Source: Lysobacteraceae bacterium
GTDB lineage: Bacteria > Pseudomonadota > Gammaproteobacteria > Xanthomonadales > Xanthomonadaceae
NCBI GenBank assembly: GCA_023954075.1
Contig: JAMLIV010000015.1
Span: 1 to 64,000, forward strand
Reading direction: 5' to 3'
DNA length: 64,000 bases
Below, in pieces: positions 17,218 through 26,893 of this stretch; within the stretch, counting starts at the first letter, position 1; each line of letters opens with the position of its first letter. The notes beneath the pieces were generated by a model that saw only the letters and a list, made by a program, of their open reading frames with translations, made no database searches and was not told the origin of the DNA. The translations under genes were made by a program, and so were the position numbers.

Positions 17218-17240
17218 CCGCACCCGCACGGCGGGTGCGG
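17218..17240 (+). terminator. Possible hairpin terminator after bamC
   Basis: A 10-bp inverted repeat (CCGCACCCGC/GCGGGTGCGG) with a 3-base loop lies 17 bases after the bamC stop codon. There is no clear T-tract, so its activity is uncertain. Confidence 0.4.
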
Positions 17241-17273
17241 CGCGACGCTTTGTGAGCGCGACGGCCTGAAGTC

Positions 17274-17304
17274 GCTGGATGCCCGCCTGCGCGGGCATGA
17301 CGGC
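17274..17304 (-). repeat. GTCATGCC-type interspersed palindrome
   Basis: On the minus strand this reads CCGTCATGCCCGCGCAGGCG and continues GGCATCC. It contains the inverted repeat GCCCGC/GCGGGC. It belongs to the short intergenic repeats seen again near 26850 and 56262. Confidence 0.6.
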
Positions 17305-17373
17305 AGGAGTTCCCGCAGGGCGGAACCGCCGCAGGCGATTCCGCCATCGCGCGCCGCCCTGCCGTTTCACGCC

Positions 17374-18195
17374 TCAGCGCTTTCGGCAGCGGTTGATCTC
17401 GTCGCGCAGCGCGCGCGCGGCGCGCGCGGCGGCTTGGGCGAAGTCCTCGCCGCGCGAGGCATAGAGGATGCCGCGCGAGGAGTTGATCATCAGCCCCGCG
17501 CCGTCCGCAGTCCGGCCATTCCGCACCACCGCGCCCACGTCGCCGCCCTGCGCGCCGACGCCGGGCACCAGCAGCGGCATCTCGCCCACCAGTTCGCGGA
17601 TCACGCGCAGTTCTTCCGGAAACGTGGCACCGACCACCAGCGCGCAGTTGCCGCTGCCGTTCCACGCGGACGCGATGGTGCGGGCCACGCGCTGGTAGAG
17701 CGGGAGGCCGTCCACCACCAGTTCCTGGAAATCGCGTGCGCCCGGGTTGGAGGTGTGGCACAGGAAGATGCAGCCGCGCTTGGCGTGCGCGAGGAAGGGC
17801 GCGGCCGAATCGCGGCCCATGTAGGGATTGAGCGTCACCGCATCGGCGTTGAAGCGCACGAAGGCTTCAGCCACATACTGTTCGGCGGTGCTGCCGATGT
17901 CGCCGCGCTTGGCGTCGAGGATCACCGGTACGTCGGGGTGCGCGGCGTGGATATGGGCGATCAGCCGCGCCAGCGCCTCCTCGCCGCCGGCGTGCGCGGA
18001 GAAATAGGCGATCTGCGGCTTGAAGGCGCAGGCGAACTCGGCCGCGGCGTCCGCGATCTCGCGGCAGAAGCGGAACAGCCGATCCGGATCGCCGGCCAGA
18101 TGCGCCGGAAACTTCGACGGGTCCGGGTCCAGCCCGACGCAGAGCAGGGTGTCGGCTTCGTGCCAGCGGCTGCGGAGTTTGTTGATGAAGGTCAT
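17374..18195 (-). CDS. pyrF: Orotidine 5'-phosphate decarboxylase
   Basis: This 273-residue protein makes UMP from OMP in pyrimidine synthesis. It belongs to the longer type 2 (mycobacterial-like) PyrF family rather than the roughly 240-residue E. coli type. Evidence is the start FINKLRSRWHEADTLLCVGLDPD, the catalytic segment VILDAKRGDIGSTAEQY and the phosphate-binding region LLVPGVGAQGGDVG. It is convergent with bamC. Interspersed repeats lie just upstream of its start. Confidence 0.93.
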   Translation of the reverse strand: MTFINKLRSRWHEADTLLCVGLDPDPSKFPAHLAGDPDRLFRFCREIADAAAEFACAFKPQIAYFSAHAGGEEALARLIAHIHAAHPDVPVILDAKRGDIGSTAEQYVAEAFVRFNADAVTLNPYMGRDSAAPFLAHAKRGCIFLCHTSNPGARDFQELVVDGLPLYQRVARTIASAWNGSGNCALVVGATFPEELRVIRELVGEMPLLVPGVGAQGGDVGAVVRNGRTADGAGLMINSSRGILYASRGEDFAQAAARAARALRDEINRCRKR

Positions 18196-18269
18196 GGAAA
18201 ACCTCGTCTGGCGGGGTGGAAGGAGCGTCGGGGACGTAGCCCCGACCTGCGCGAGCCGCGCATTTTTCA

Positions 18270-18300
18270 CGAATCCCGAATCCCCGATCCCGAATCCCGT
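18270..18300. repeat. GAATCCC interspersed direct repeat
   Basis: The unit GAATCCC(C)CGA is repeated in the gap between pyrF and ettA. The same sequence in either orientation recurs at 23346-23432, 23997-24019, 26966-26989 and 48767-48797. Confidence 0.7.
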
Positions 18301-18302
18301 CC

Positions 18303-19964
18303 TTACTTCAAGGCCTTGAACCTCAGCCGCTTGGGGCCGGCGTCGTCGCCGAGGCGGCGCTTCTTGTCTTCCTCGTACTCGCGGTAGTTGCCCTGGAAGA
18401 ACTCCACGTGCGAGTTGCCCTCGAAGGCGAGGATGTGGGTGGCGATGCGGTCCAGGAACCAGCGGTCGTGGCTGATCACGAAGACGTTGCCGGGGAACTC
18501 CAGCAGGGCGTCTTCCAGCGCGCGCAGGGTCTCCACGTCGAGGTCGTTGGAGGGCTCGTCGAGCAGCAGCACGTTGCCGCCCTGCAGCAGGGTCTTGGCC
18601 AGATGCAGGCGACCGCGTTCACCGCCGGAAAGCGAGCTGACGATCTTCTGCTGGTCCTGGCCCTTGAAGTTGAAGCGGCCGATGTAGGCGCGCGACTGGA
18701 TCTCGATGCCGTTGATGTTGAGGATGTCCGAGCCGCCGGAGACTTCCTGGAACACGTTGTGGTTGCCTTCCAGCGCGTCGCGGCTCTGGTCGACGTAGGC
18801 CAGCTGCACGGTGGGGCCGGTTTCGATGCTGCCCGAATCCGGCTTTTCCTTGCCGATGATCATCTTGAACAGGGTCGATTTGCCCGCGCCGTTGGGGCCG
18901 ATGATGCCGACGATGGCACCGGGCGGCACCGAGAACGACAGGTCGTCGATCAGCAGGCGGTCGCCGAAGCTCTTGGAGACGTTCTTGAACTCGATCACCT
19001 TGTTGCCCAGGCGCTCGCCGGGCGGGATGAAGATCTCGTTGGTTTCGTTGCGGCGCTGGTAGTCGACCGACTGCAGCTCCTCGATCCGCGCCAGTCGCGC
19101 CTTGCCCTTGGAGCGGCCGCCCTTGGCGTTCTGCCGCGCCCACTCCAGTTCCTTCTGGATGGCCTTCTGGCGCGCCTTTTCCTGGTTTTCCTCCTGCTTC
19201 AGGCGCTCGTCCTTCTGCATCAGCCAGTCGGTGTAGTTGCCCTTCCACGGAATGCCGCGACCGCGGTCGAGTTCGAGGATCCATTCGGCGGCGTTGTCGA
19301 GAAAGTAGCGGTCGTGGGTAACGGCCACCACGGTGCCCGGATAGCGGTGCAGGAACTGCTCCAGCCATTCCACCGATTCGGCGTCGAGGTGGTTGGTGGG
19401 TTCGTCCAGCAGCAGCATGTCGGGCTTCTGCAGCAGCAGGCGGCACAGCGCCACGCGGCGCTTCTCGCCGCCGGAGAGCTTGCCGATCCTGGCGTCCCAG
19501 GGCGGCAGGCGCAGGGCGTCGGCGGCCACTTCGAGTTGCTGTTCCAGCGTGTTCGCATCGCCCGAGGCGAGGATGGCTTCGAGGCGCTCCTGCTCCTTGG
19601 CGAGCGCGTCGAAATCCGCGCCTTCCTCGGCGTAGGCGGCGTACACGGCTTCCAGCGCGGCCTGGGCCTGGAGCACTTCGCCCACGCCTTCTTCCACCGC
19701 CTCGCGCACGGTCTGCTCGGGATCGAGCTGGGGCTCCTGCGGCAGGTAGCCGACCTTGATGCCCGGCTGCGGGCGCGCCTCGCCCTCGAAATCGGTGTCC
19801 ACGCCGGCCATGATGCGCAGCACGGTGGACTTGCCCGCGCCGTTCAGGCCCAGCAGGCCGATCTTGGCACCGGGGAAGAAGCTGAGCGAAATGTCCTTGA
19901 TGATCTGCCGTTTGGGCGGGACCACCTTGGACACGCGGTTCATGGTGTAGATGTATTGCGACAT
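18303..19964 (-). CDS. ettA: Energy-dependent translational throttle protein EttA (ABC-F)
   Basis: This 553-residue soluble protein has two ABC ATPase domains and no membrane segments. Walker A motifs are GLNGAGKST (about residue 40) and GPNGAGKST (about 355). Signature motifs are LSGGEKRRVAL and LSGGERGRLHL. The charged linker contains the family's P-site tRNA interaction region. It starts MSQYIYTMNRVSKVVPPKR as EttA does. It gates the ribosome's first elongation cycle according to the ATP/ADP ratio. Length is normal. Confidence 0.96.
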   Translation of the reverse strand: MSQYIYTMNRVSKVVPPKRQIIKDISLSFFPGAKIGLLGLNGAGKSTVLRIMAGVDTDFEGEARPQPGIKVGYLPQEPQLDPEQTVREAVEEGVGEVLQAQAALEAVYAAYAEEGADFDALAKEQERLEAILASGDANTLEQQLEVAADALRLPPWDARIGKLSGGEKRRVALCRLLLQKPDMLLLDEPTNHLDAESVEWLEQFLHRYPGTVVAVTHDRYFLDNAAEWILELDRGRGIPWKGNYTDWLMQKDERLKQEENQEKARQKAIQKELEWARQNAKGGRSKGKARLARIEELQSVDYQRRNETNEIFIPPGERLGNKVIEFKNVSKSFGDRLLIDDLSFSVPPGAIVGIIGPNGAGKSTLFKMIIGKEKPDSGSIETGPTVQLAYVDQSRDALEGNHNVFQEVSGGSDILNINGIEIQSRAYIGRFNFKGQDQQKIVSSLSGGERGRLHLAKTLLQGGNVLLLDEPSNDLDVETLRALEDALLEFPGNVFVISHDRWFLDRIATHILAFEGNSHVEFFQGNYREYEEDKKRRLGDDAGPKRLRFKALK

Positions 19965-20168
19965 GGGAATTCCTGCAGGAGGCTGCGGCACCCGCCTGTG
20001 CGGGCACCGTTGATCGAGAATCGGAAGCCGCCAAGTATAGCGGCTCGCGCGCGGCGGCAGCCTGTCGCGGGGCGCGGGTGTCGGGTCCGGGTCAGGTCTG
20101 GTTTCGCTGCGTGGCCGGGGCGAGGCGGGCTCCGGATGCCGGGTACGGGATTCCGGACGGGGAAGGCG

Positions 20169-20534
20169 ATGGACGAGGAAACGGGCGGATTCACCTTCTG
20201 GAACGCGCTGCTGGCCGAGCTGGCGGCAGCGCACGCGCGGCGCGGAACGCTCACCTATCGCCAGCTGATCGAGCGCCTCGCCCTGCCCAGCCCGGCGATG
20301 GCCCCGCTGACTGCGGCGCTGGAGCGGCTCGCCGCGCAGGATGCGCAGGCCGGGCGGCCGCTGCGCGCCGCGCTGGTCACAAGCCAGGCCGGCAGTGGCG
20401 TACCGCGCCCCGGGTTTTTCGACTGTGCGGCGGCGCTGGGCGCGTGCCCGCGCGATCTGGATGCGGCCGGGATTCGCGACTGGTACGCCGCCGAGCTGGC
20501 GCGCGTGTTCGCCTGGGCGTATCCGGACGCCTGA
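20169..20534 (+). CDS. Small cytoplasmic protein of unknown function
   Basis: This 121-residue protein was not assigned to a family. It has no signal peptide or membrane helix. The centre (RGTLTYRQLIERLALPSPAM) is predicted helical and looks like a small helix-turn-helix-type segment. The C-terminal part PGFFDCAAALGACPRD...IRDWYAAELARVFAWAYP is well structured, so this is probably a real gene. An antisense frame across it is a shadow of the high GC. Confidence 0.6.
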   Translation: MDEETGGFTFWNALLAELAAAHARRGTLTYRQLIERLALPSPAMAPLTAALERLAAQDAQAGRPLRAALVTSQAGSGVPRPGFFDCAAALGACPRDLDAAGIRDWYAAELARVFAWAYPDA

Positions 20535-20643
20535 TCCCGCCGCCGCCCGCGGTTTGCCCGCGCTCGGCGGTTTCCTGCCCGCGAATCGCCCGCGGCTTGG
20601 GATGAGATGGCGCCGCCTCCTTCCTCGCCCGAGCGGTCATCCC

Positions 20644-21981
20644 ATGCGCGCATTCCTGAAACTCGCCCTGATCGGCGTCATCCTGATCGGACTGCTGGTC
20701 CCGGTCTTCATGCTCAAGGGGCTGGTGTACGAACGACAGGCGCGCGGGCGCGAGGTGGCCGAGGACATCGCGCGCGCGAGCAGCCGCGCCCAGCACCTGA
20801 TCGGCCCGCTGCTGCTGATCGAATCGGAGGACATCGTGCTGCGCACGCGCCGCCTGCACCAAGGCGGGCAGGGCGAGGAGGTGCGCCGCGAGGAGGTGAA
20901 GCGCAAGACGCACCGGCTGGTCGCGCCCGAAACGCTCGCCATCGACAGCCGCCTGAGCGCGCGCGAGCGCCGCCGCGGGCTGTTCGGTGCGCTGGTGTAT
21001 ACCGATCAGGTGGACCTCACGGCGCGGTTCGTCCTGCCCCAAGCCCCGCCGATCGAAGGCGAGCGCATCGGGCACCGCTGGGTTTCCGCGTCGCTGGTGC
21101 TGGGTCTGGGCGATGCGCGCGGCATCCAGCGCATCCGGGTGCGGGTGAACGGTGCCGAACAGCGCGTCGAGCCCGGTGCGCTGCTGGCTTTCGTCAGGGA
21201 AGGCGTACACGTGCCGCTGGACGCTGCGGGCTTGACCGCCGGGGCGTCGCTGGATCTCGCGCTGGACGCGCAGATCATCGGAACCCAGTCGCTGCAGTGG
21301 ACGCCGCTGGCCGGCGAGGTGCAGGTGTCGGTGGCGGCCGACTGGCCGCACCCCAGCTTCCAGGGCCAGCGCCTGCCCGATGATTCGCAGGTGAGCGACA
21401 CCGGATTCACTGCGGGATGGAGCCTGTCGCGGCTTTCCAACACCTCGCTGCAGGCGCTTTCGCGCTGCGGGACGGAACAGTCCTTCTGCGAAGGTCTGGA
21501 CGGTGCCGCCTTCGGGGTGCGCCTGATGGACCCGGTGGATCGCTACGTCAAGACCGATCGCGCCATGAAGTACGCCCTGCTGCTGCTCGTGCTGGTGTTC
21601 GGCGCGGTGTTCTTCACCGAGGCGCTGCGCGCGGTGGCGGTGCACCCGCTGCAGTACGGCCTCACCGGCGCGGCGCTGGCGATCTTCTTCCTGCTGCTGC
21701 TCGCACTTTCCGAGCACATCGACTTTGGCTGGGCCTACCTGCTCGCGGCGGCGGTGTGTTCGGCCCTGATCGGGGCCTACATGGTGCCGGTGCTGGGCGG
21801 CGCGCGCCGCGGCTGGCTGTTCGGCGCGCTGGTGGCAGGCCTGTATGGCCTGCTCTACGGCCTGCTGCAGTCGGAGGACTACGCGCTGCTGATGGGTTCG
21901 CTGGTGCTCTTTGCCCTCCTCGCCGGGGTGATGCTGGCCACGCGCAGGCTGGACTGGAGCCGGGTGGGGCGATCGGCATGA
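20644..21981 (+). CDS. creD: Inner-membrane protein CreD
   Basis: This 445-residue protein has an N-terminal membrane helix (LIGVILIGLLVPVFMLKGLV). A large periplasmic domain follows, with family segments YTDQVDLTARFVLP and WPHPSFQGQRLPD. The C-terminal half has several membrane helices, including GLTGAALAIFFLLLLALSEH. CreD is the conserved target of the CreBC two-component system and affects envelope integrity and beta-lactam response in relatives. No creBC genes lie beside it. Length is normal. Confidence 0.92.
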   Translation: MRAFLKLALIGVILIGLLVPVFMLKGLVYERQARGREVAEDIARASSRAQHLIGPLLLIESEDIVLRTRRLHQGGQGEEVRREEVKRKTHRLVAPETLAIDSRLSARERRRGLFGALVYTDQVDLTARFVLPQAPPIEGERIGHRWVSASLVLGLGDARGIQRIRVRVNGAEQRVEPGALLAFVREGVHVPLDAAGLTAGASLDLALDAQIIGTQSLQWTPLAGEVQVSVAADWPHPSFQGQRLPDDSQVSDTGFTAGWSLSRLSNTSLQALSRCGTEQSFCEGLDGAAFGVRLMDPVDRYVKTDRAMKYALLLLVLVFGAVFFTEALRAVAVHPLQYGLTGAALAIFFLLLLALSEHIDFGWAYLLAAAVCSALIGAYMVPVLGGARRGWLFGALVAGLYGLLYGLLQSEDYALLMGSLVLFALLAGVMLATRRLDWSRVGRSA

Positions 21982-22077
21982 CGGCGGGCGGCTGCCGGGA
22001 CCGGAAGCACGCCGGGACCGGGGAACAATGCCCCCGCCCGCGTTATCATGCCGGATCGGCCCATCGAGGTTCTCCGC

Positions 22078-23343
22078 ATGTACGACCAAACCAGCACCAT
22101 CGCCGCGTTCGACCCGGAACTGGCCCGCGCCATCGCCGCCGAATCGCAGCGCCAGGAAGACCACGTCGAGCTGATCGCCAGCGAGAACTACGCCAGCCCG
22201 CGGGTGATGGAGGCGCAGGGCTCCAAGCTCACCAACAAGTACGCCGAAGGCTATCCCGGCAAGCGCTACTACGGCGGCTGCGAGTACGTGGACGTGGCCG
22301 AGCGGCTCGCCATCGAGCGCGTCAAGGAGCTGTTCGGCGCGGACTACGCCAACGTGCAGCCGCATTCGGGCTCGCAGGCCAACCAGGCCGTGTATTTCGC
22401 CCTGCTGCAGCCGGGCGACACCATCCTCGGCATGAGCCTGGCGCACGGCGGCCACCTCACCCACGGAGCCAAGGTCAACGCCTCGGGCAAGCTGTTCCAC
22501 GCGGTGCAGTACGGCGTCGACGACCAGGGCCTGATCGACTATGACGAAGTCGAGCGCCTGGCGCTGGAGCACAGGCCGAAGATGGTCGTCGCCGGTTTCT
22601 CGGCCTATTCGCAGGTGATCGACTGGGCGCGCTTTCGCGCCATCGCCGACAAGGTCGGTGCCTGGCTGTTCGTCGACATGGCGCACGTCGCCGGCCTGAT
22701 CGCCGCGGGCGTCTATCCCAGCCCGCTGCCGCACGCGCATGCGGTCACCTCCACCACCCACAAGACCCTGCGTGGCCCGCGCGGCGGCATCATCCTCGCC
22801 AGCCGCGCCGCCATGGGCGATGCCGCCGAGGAGATCGAGAAGAAGCTCCAGTCGATCGTCTTTCCCGGCATCCAGGGCGGCCCGCTGATGCACGTGATCG
22901 CGGCCAAGGCAGTGGCTTTCAAGGAGGCGCTGGACCCTTCGTTCAAGACCTACCAGCAGCAGGTGGTGAAGAACGCGCAGGCGATGGCGAACGCGCTGAT
23001 CGCACGCGGCTACAAGATCGTTTCCGGCGGCACGCGGAACCACCTGATGCTGGTGGACATGATCGGCAAGGAGGTGTCCGGCAAGGACGCCGAGGCCGCC
23101 CTCGGCCGCGCCCACATCACCGTCAACAAGAATTCGGTCCCCAACGACCCGCGCTCGCCCTTTGTCACCTCCGGTCTGCGCCTCGGCACCCCTGCCGTCA
23201 CCACGCGAGGCTATGTCGAACAGGACTGCGTGGATCTCGCCAACTGGATCGCCGACATCCTCGATGCCCCGAACGACGAGGCCGTCATCACCCGCGTGCG
23301 CGAAGCGGTGACCGCGCAGTGCCGGAGGTATCCGGTGTATTGA
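22078..23343 (+). CDS. glyA: Serine hydroxymethyltransferase
   Basis: This 421-residue PLP enzyme interconverts serine and glycine with tetrahydrofolate and supplies one-carbon units. The PLP Lys is K229 in [14 protein letters not shown]. Other motifs are [29 protein letters not shown] and [11 protein letters not shown]. The start was chosen at [11 protein letters not shown], as in other GlyA proteins. The order glyA-nrdR-ribD is frequent in gammaproteobacteria. Its TGA stop codon abuts the GAGCCGGGAATGGGG repeat. Confidence 0.97.
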   Translation: MYDQTSTIAAFDPELARAIAAESQRQEDHVELIASENYASPRVMEAQGSKLTNKYAEGYPGKRYYGGCEYVDVAERLAIERVKELFGADYANVQPHSGSQANQAVYFALLQPGDTILGMSLAHGGHLTHGAKVNASGKLFHAVQYGVDDQGLIDYDEVERLALEHRPKMVVAGFSAYSQVIDWARFRAIADKVGAWLFVDMAHVAGLIAAGVYPSPLPHAHAVTSTTHKTLRGPRGGIILASRAAMGDAAEEIEKKLQSIVFPGIQGGPLMHVIAAKAVAFKEALDPSFKTYQQQVVKNAQAMANALIARGYKIVSGGTRNHLMLVDMIGKEVSGKDAEAALGRAHITVNKNSVPNDPRSPFVTSGLRLGTPAVTTRGYVEQDCVDLANWIADILDAPNDEAVITRVREAVTAQCRRYPVY

Positions 23344-23345
23344 GA

Positions 23346-23432
23346 GCCGGGAATGGGGAATCGGGAATCGGGAATGGCCGGTTCTCGGTACCCCCGACGC
23401 CCCGCTCTTCTCTATTCCCCACTCCCCATTTC
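23346..23432. repeat. GGGAATC repeat cluster after glyA
   Basis: The glyA stop is followed directly by GAGCCGGGAATGGGG and two GAATCGG units. An inverted ATTCCCC/ACTCCCC copy lies 35 bases further on, so the gap between glyA and nrdR is mainly a repeat pair able to fold back. The same start is found after the SPFH gene at 48767. Confidence 0.7.
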
Positions 23433-23439
23433 CGCCCAA

Positions 23440-23976
23440 ATGCATTGTCCTTTCTGCCACCACGAAGACACCCGCGTCATCGATTCGCGCGTCAGTGAGG
23501 ACGGCGGATCGATCCGGCGCAGGCGCGAGTGCGCGCAGTGCGGGGAGCGCTTCAACACCACGGAAACCGCCGAGGTGAAGCTGCCCACGGTGGTCAAGGG
23601 CGACGGGCGGCGCGAGCCGTTCGATATCGACAAGCTGCGCCAGTCGATGGAGCGCGCCCTGCACAAGCGGCCGGTGCCGCAGGCGCAGATCGATGCCGCG
23701 GTGCGCGCGGTGGTGCAGCAGGCGCGCGCGTCCGGCGAGCGCGAGCTGGCTTCGCGCCGGCTGGGGGATTTCGTGATGACCCAGATGCGTCGCCTCGACC
23801 ACGTCGGCTACGTGCGCTTCGCCTCGGTCTACCGCGCCTTCGAGGACGTGGCCGATTTCCGCGAGGAGATCGAGATGCTGGAGCGCGACCTGCCCGGCGG
23901 GCAGGAACAGCTGCCGCTGCTGGCGGGCGAGGTGGTGCCGTTCGGCAAGACGGCAGACAAGGGCCGCAAGCGCTGA
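23440..23976 (+). CDS. nrdR: Transcriptional repressor NrdR
   Basis: This 178-residue protein senses nucleotides and represses ribonucleotide reductase genes through NrdR boxes. The N-terminal zinc ribbon has CPFC (C3, C6) and CAQCGERF (C31, C34). The ATP-cone follows ([16 protein letters not shown] onward). The C-terminus is about 20 residues longer than in E. coli, with a basic end (KTADKGRKR). It lies between glyA and ribD. Confidence 0.95.
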   Translation: MHCPFCHHEDTRVIDSRVSEDGGSIRRRRECAQCGERFNTTETAEVKLPTVVKGDGRREPFDIDKLRQSMERALHKRPVPQAQIDAAVRAVVQQARASGERELASRRLGDFVMTQMRRLDHVGYVRFASVYRAFEDVADFREEIEMLERDLPGGQEQLPLLAGEVVPFGKTADKGRKR

Positions 23977-23992
23977 GTCGCGAGCCGCCGCC

Positions 23993-25108
23993 GTGACGAT
24001 TCCCGATTCCCGATTCCCCGCTTCCGGCTTTTCCGCCACCGACCACGCCCTGATGGCGCGCGCCCTGCGCCTGGCCGAGCGCGGCGCGTACACCACGCGG
24101 CCCAATCCGATGGTCGGCTGCGTGATCGCGCGCGGCGATGAGGTCGTTGGCGAAGGCTGGCACCAGCGCGCCGGCGGTCCGCACGCGGAGGTGTTCGCGC
24201 TGCGTGCGGCCGGCGAACGCGCGCGCGGCGCGACCGCCTACGTCACGCTGGAGCCCTGCGCCCACCACGGGCGCACGCCGCCGTGCGTGGACGCGCTGGC
24301 CGAATCGGGCGTGGCGCGCGTGGTCGCGGCGCTGCGCGATCCGTTCCTGACGGTGAATGGCGCAGGCTTCGATCGCCTGCGCGCCGCCGGCATCGACGTC
24401 GCCTTCGGGCTGCTGGAGGCCCAGGCGCGCGAACTCGATCGCGGCTTCCTTTCGCGCATCGAGCGCGGCCGGCCGTGGCTGCGGGTGAAGCTGGCGATGA
24501 GCCTGGACGGGCGCACCGCGCTGGGCAACGGCGAATCGAAGTGGATCACCGGCGAGGCCGCGCGCGCCGACGTGCAGCGCTGGCGCGCGCGCGCGGGAGC
24601 GATCCTCACCGGCAGCGGCACCGTGCTGGCGGACGATCCGCGCCTGACCGCGCGCGTGCCAGACGCCGATATCGCGCCGCCGCTGCGCGTGGTGCTGGAT
24701 CGCCACCTGCGCACGCCGGCAGCGGCGAACCTGCTCGATGGCAGCGTGCCGACGCTGTGCTTCCATGCCGCCAGTGCGACGCCCGACGCGCGCTTTGCGC
24801 GGGTCGAATGCGAGCCGCTGCCGCAAGGCACCGGCGGCCTTTCGCTGGCCGTCGCGCTCGAGCACCTCGCCGCGCGCGACATCGGCGAGGTGCAGGTCGA
24901 AGCCGGCCCGACGCTGGCCGGCGCGCTGTTCGCGCAGGGGCTGGTGGACGAGCTGCTGCTCTACGTCGCGCCGGTGCTGCTCGGATCCGATGCGCGCGCG
25001 CTGCTGGCGCTGCCGCCGCTCACCGACATGGCCGACCGCTGGCGGCTGCGCATGGTGGACGAACGCAGGGTCGGCGACGACTGGCGGGTGCGCTGCCTGA
25101 CGGCGTGA
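23993..25108 (+). CDS. ribD: Bifunctional riboflavin biosynthesis deaminase/reductase
   Basis: This 371-residue enzyme has an N-terminal deaminase domain with zinc ligands in GPHAEVFAL and PCAHHGRTPPC. The C-terminal reductase domain begins near RGRPWLRVKLAMSLDGRTALGNGESKWITG and runs to EVQVEAGPTLAGALF. It performs the second and third steps of riboflavin synthesis from GTP. The GTG start at 23993 places residues 2-10 (TIPDSRFPA) inside a GATTCCC repeat. The family domain begins only at about SATDHALMARAL, so the ATG at 24053 is an alternative start. No other rib genes are in the window. Confidence 0.93.
   Translation: MTIPDSRFPASGFSATDHALMARALRLAERGAYTTRPNPMVGCVIARGDEVVGEGWHQRAGGPHAEVFALRAAGERARGATAYVTLEPCAHHGRTPPCVDALAESGVARVVAALRDPFLTVNGAGFDRLRAAGIDVAFGLLEAQARELDRGFLSRIERGRPWLRVKLAMSLDGRTALGNGESKWITGEAARADVQRWRARAGAILTGSGTVLADDPRLTARVPDADIAPPLRVVLDRHLRTPAAANLLDGSVPTLCFHAASATPDARFARVECEPLPQGTGGLSLAVALEHLAARDIGEVQVEAGPTLAGALFAQGLVDELLLYVAPVLLGSDARALLALPPLTDMADRWRLRMVDERRVGDDWRVRCLTA
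23997..24019. repeat. GATTCCC repeat at the ribD start
   Basis: Three GATTCCC units lie directly after the GTG start of ribD and are translated if that start is used. Orientation is opposite to the copy after glyA. Confidence 0.65.
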
Positions 25109-25117
25109 CGCGGCAGG

Positions 25118-26581
25118 TCAGTTTTCAAAGCCATCGCGAAAGAGCCACGCGCCCTGGTGTTCGTACGCGCCAACGTCGCAGAGCGCCAGGCCGTCTCCAT
25201 CACCATCGGTCGGGCGCGGCTGCGAGCGTGCGTCGATCGGCTGGCACAGCGCGCCGTCGCTGATTGAATCGATCACGGCGCTGCCGGTGAATTGCACCAC
25301 GCCGACCTGCCCCGGCGTTTCGTCGATCGTGATGGTGCCGAGCGGGGCGTTCGGCAGCGCGCCCGCCGAGATCGCTCCACAGCTTGCATCGCTGAAGAGA
25401 TTGGCCGCGATCAGATGGGGACTCGGGAGCGTGACGCTGCTGCCGCAGGCGCTTCCCGAAGCCGTGGGCGCAAACAGATTGGCCTTCGCGATCATCAGCG
25501 ACGTACTCGAGCCAAAATTCACATGCGCGCCGTTCATGGCACCATTGTTGTGAAATGTGTTGTTGGACAGGGAGAGTCTGGTCGAAAAGGTGTGTACCGC
25601 GCCTCCTGCGACCGTTGCGTGATTGCCGACAAAGCTGCTGTTGGTCAGAATCGTCAAGACATCGTCCGGGCCGGCACCGAACTTTTGCGTCTTGATTCCT
25701 GCGCCATGCGTGGCCGAGTTGTCGCGAAAGTAGCTTCGCCGGATCTCGAGGATGCAGTGGTCGCAAAGCTGGTGGACGGCACCGCCGTATCCTGCTGCGG
25801 CACCGGGTGAGGCGGAGTTGCCGAGAAAGGTGGAGCCGCTGATTTCGAATATGCGGTCGACGCCTCCCAGCGCCAGCGCGCCGCCGGAGGCGAGGCCTCC
25901 GGTTATGGTGCTCACCGTGATTGCCTCGTTGTTTTCAAAAAGGCTGTTGGTGATCGTGACGTCAGAATGTGCGTACACGGCACCACCTCCTGATTGCGAT
26001 TGCCCGGTCGTCGCGGTTGCCGTCACCGAGTTGGCGCTGAAGCGGCTGTGATTGATCTGGAGATCGCCCCCGTTTCGCGGCCAGTAGATCGCGCCGCCGT
26101 ACGCCAGGCTGGTGGCGCTGGCAGAGCATTCGCTGAAGATGACGAAATCCAGGCGCAGGGTGCCGACCGTGGGCGGCGTGTTTGATACCTCGGCGATGCA
26201 GCCGCCTTTCTGCGCTGCATGGCCGCGGCTGAACTCCAGGTTGCTGATGCTCAGATTGATGTTGTTCTCGCCCACGCGAAGAATCTGTTGGACGCCCTGC
26301 CCGCTGATTGTGGGTCGGATGGTGCCTCCCATGATCGTCAGGTCCTTTGCCGTGATTGTCGGCAGCAGGCTCAGCAGGTTCACGGAACCGCCAACGGTAA
26401 ACGGTGCCACGAACGCGATGGTGTGCGGCGTGTCGGGGGTGGCGTTGGCGCTGATGATGGCAGCTCTCAGCGTCCCGGTGCCGCTGTCGGCCTGACTGGT
26501 GACGTTGAACGTTGCCGCTTGTGCGCCAACCGTCAGCAGGCCGGCGAGCAGTGCGGCAATGGCGGTGATGCGACGAGTCAT
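25118..26581 (-). CDS. Exported beta-helix protein with choice-of-anchor Q-like end and DGFE tail
   Basis: This protein has 487 residues. An AGGAAG site precedes the ATG, and the signal peptide ends near TVGAQA. The mature part begins TFNVTSQADSGTGTLRAAI, the usual opening of right-handed parallel beta-helix (polymorphic outer-membrane or choice-of-anchor Q type) proteins. Asn-rich rungs follow (ITNSLFENNEA, ISGSTFLGNSA, LTNSSFVGNHA, LSNNTFHNNGA). The end GDGDGLALCDVGAYEHQ resembles choice-of-anchor Q, and the last residues are WLFRDGFEN. A probable surface or secreted protein; no enzymatic residues were recognised. Confidence 0.8.
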   Translation of the reverse strand: MTRRITAIAALLAGLLTVGAQAATFNVTSQADSGTGTLRAAIISANATPDTPHTIAFVAPFTVGGSVNLLSLLPTITAKDLTIMGGTIRPTISGQGVQQILRVGENNINLSISNLEFSRGHAAQKGGCIAEVSNTPPTVGTLRLDFVIFSECSASATSLAYGGAIYWPRNGGDLQINHSRFSANSVTATATTGQSQSGGGAVYAHSDVTITNSLFENNEAITVSTITGGLASGGALALGGVDRIFEISGSTFLGNSASPGAAAGYGGAVHQLCDHCILEIRRSYFRDNSATHGAGIKTQKFGAGPDDVLTILTNSSFVGNHATVAGGAVHTFSTRLSLSNNTFHNNGAMNGAHVNFGSSTSLMIAKANLFAPTASGSACGSSVTLPSPHLIAANLFSDASCGAISAGALPNAPLGTITIDETPGQVGVVQFTGSAVIDSISDGALCQPIDARSQPRPTDGDGDGLALCDVGAYEHQGAWLFRDGFEN

Positions 26582-26844
26582 GACAAGCTTCCTGCGCGTG
26601 GATAACTCCACCAGATACAGGACGCAGTGCGAAAACCGGACACGCTGGCGCAGGAAGCACGGGGTTTCCCGTCCGAGTGCGGCACCGAGACGACGCAGCG
26701 GGCGCGTCGAGCCATCGCCAATGCGGTGAGCGCAGTCGAGGGCAAGCCTTGACAGGCTTTGGCACCCCTGTCCATCCTTGCCGGCCAAGCTGCCCTGCCG
26801 TCAGGTGCCATTCCGGAACCTGATCAGTCCGGTTCCTCCGCTCG

Positions 26845-26893
26845 TCATTCCCGCCAGGGAACCTCCGAGCAAAAGTCGTCATTCCAGTGAAGA
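26845..26893 (+). repeat. Two adjacent GTCATTCC-type palindromes
   Basis: CGTCATTCCCGCCAGGGAAC is followed within 10 bases by CGTCATTCCAGTGAAGACTG continuing GAAGAC. The second forms TTCCAGT/GACTGGAA. They match the element at 56262-56288 and, inverted, the one at 17274. Confidence 0.6.

Noticed and set aside
22000-22077. Glycine riboswitch in front of glyA
   Set aside because: The gap between creD and glyA is too short and lacks the conserved aptamer sequence.
20377-24105. A 1242-codon minus-strand frame
   Set aside because: It is opposite creD, glyA, nrdR and part of ribD, all of which have clear catalytic or binding motifs, and has no recognisable domain.
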